Below are positions 5,230 through 5,286 of a DNA stretch of 5,286 bases, piece by piece. Both the position numbers and the translations under genes were made by a program. Numbering within the stretch: the stretch's first letter is position 1; every line of letters begins with the position of its first letter. This DNA comes from JBBAEA01 sp041656175. Its GTDB lineage: Bacteria > Myxococcota_A > Bradymonadia > UBA4248. The stretch spans positions 1 through 5,286 of the forward strand of contig JBBAEA010000188.1 in the NCBI GenBank assembly GCA_041656175.1, read 5' to 3'. The notes under the pieces were generated by a model. That model was not told the origin of the DNA, made no database searches, and saw only the letters and a program-made list of their open reading frames with translations.

Positions 5230-5286
5230 CGACCTAAGGGTCGTGACTGCGCCGAATGACGCAGTTGACGACGAAGACGCGCAAAA
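5230..5286. repeat. Series of small hairpins at the right edge, truncated
   Basis: CGACC (5230-5234) pairs with GGTCG (5239-5243). ACTGCG (5246-5251) pairs with CGCAGT (5260-5265) around an eight-base loop. After TGACGACGA comes AGACGCGCAAAA (5275-5286), which looks like the first arm and loop of a third hairpin cut by the window end. The stretch is rich in CGA/GAC and unlike the A/T-rich DNA before it. It is probably an intergenic repeat element or the start of a structured region. Its identity is unknown. Confidence 0.45.

Noticed and set aside
5182..5286. Minus-strand frame entering from the right edge, open for 34 codons to a stop at 5182-5184
   Set aside because: The translation is Ser/Ala/Leu-rich and runs through the small hairpins, as expected from a repeat read by chance. 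Without the sequence to the right it cannot be supported as a gene end.
1..5286. Defence system, CRISPR array, transposon, phage or biosynthetic cluster
   Set aside because: All protein-coding genes belong to familiar housekeeping or envelope families, and there are no regularly spaced repeats, integrase or transposase motifs.

Overview
This 5.3-kb window is bacterial chromosomal DNA of roughly balanced base composition. The MraY sequence, including its LSKNE stretch, most resembles the old deltaproteobacterial lineages (Myxococcota and relatives). That placement comes from remembered family patterns and is only moderately certain. No phage, insertion sequence, CRISPR array, tRNA or rRNA is visible.

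Layout. (1) Positions 1-970, minus strand: a secreted LysM-domain envelope protein, open for 323 codons and cut off by the left edge. (2) Positions 971-1290: a non-coding gap with the LysM gene's ribosome binding site and a cluster of G/C-rich hairpins at 1116-1193. (3) Positions 1291-1395: a probable 27-codon leader peptide ending Val-Cys-Cys-Gly-Lys. Its two Cys codons form the left arm of a terminator-like hairpin followed by a T tract. (4) Positions 1407-2339: cysK, O-acetylserine sulfhydrylase. (5) Positions 2340-2662: a 46-nt hairpin with G6/C6 outer arms behind cysK, then a candidate sigma-70 promoter and a palindrome-rich leader. (6) Positions 2663-3796 and 3824-5074: mraY and ftsW, 27 nt apart and probably one transcript. 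(7) Positions 5075-5286: a non-coding tail with another G/C-rich hairpin and, at the right edge, the start of what looks like a series of small hairpins.

How the parts fit. MraY makes lipid I, the first membrane-bound peptidoglycan precursor, and FtsW polymerises lipid II at the septum, so the right half is a short cell-wall/division operon. It is unusual in lacking murD between the two genes and any other division/cell-wall cluster gene in view. The LysM protein probably binds the same wall polymer from the periplasmic side. CysK makes cysteine and is functionally separate.

The observation most worth following is the arrangement before cysK, which looks like a cysteine-sensing transcription attenuator. 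The protein-coding genes are otherwise ordinary members of known families, and no new multi-gene system was found.
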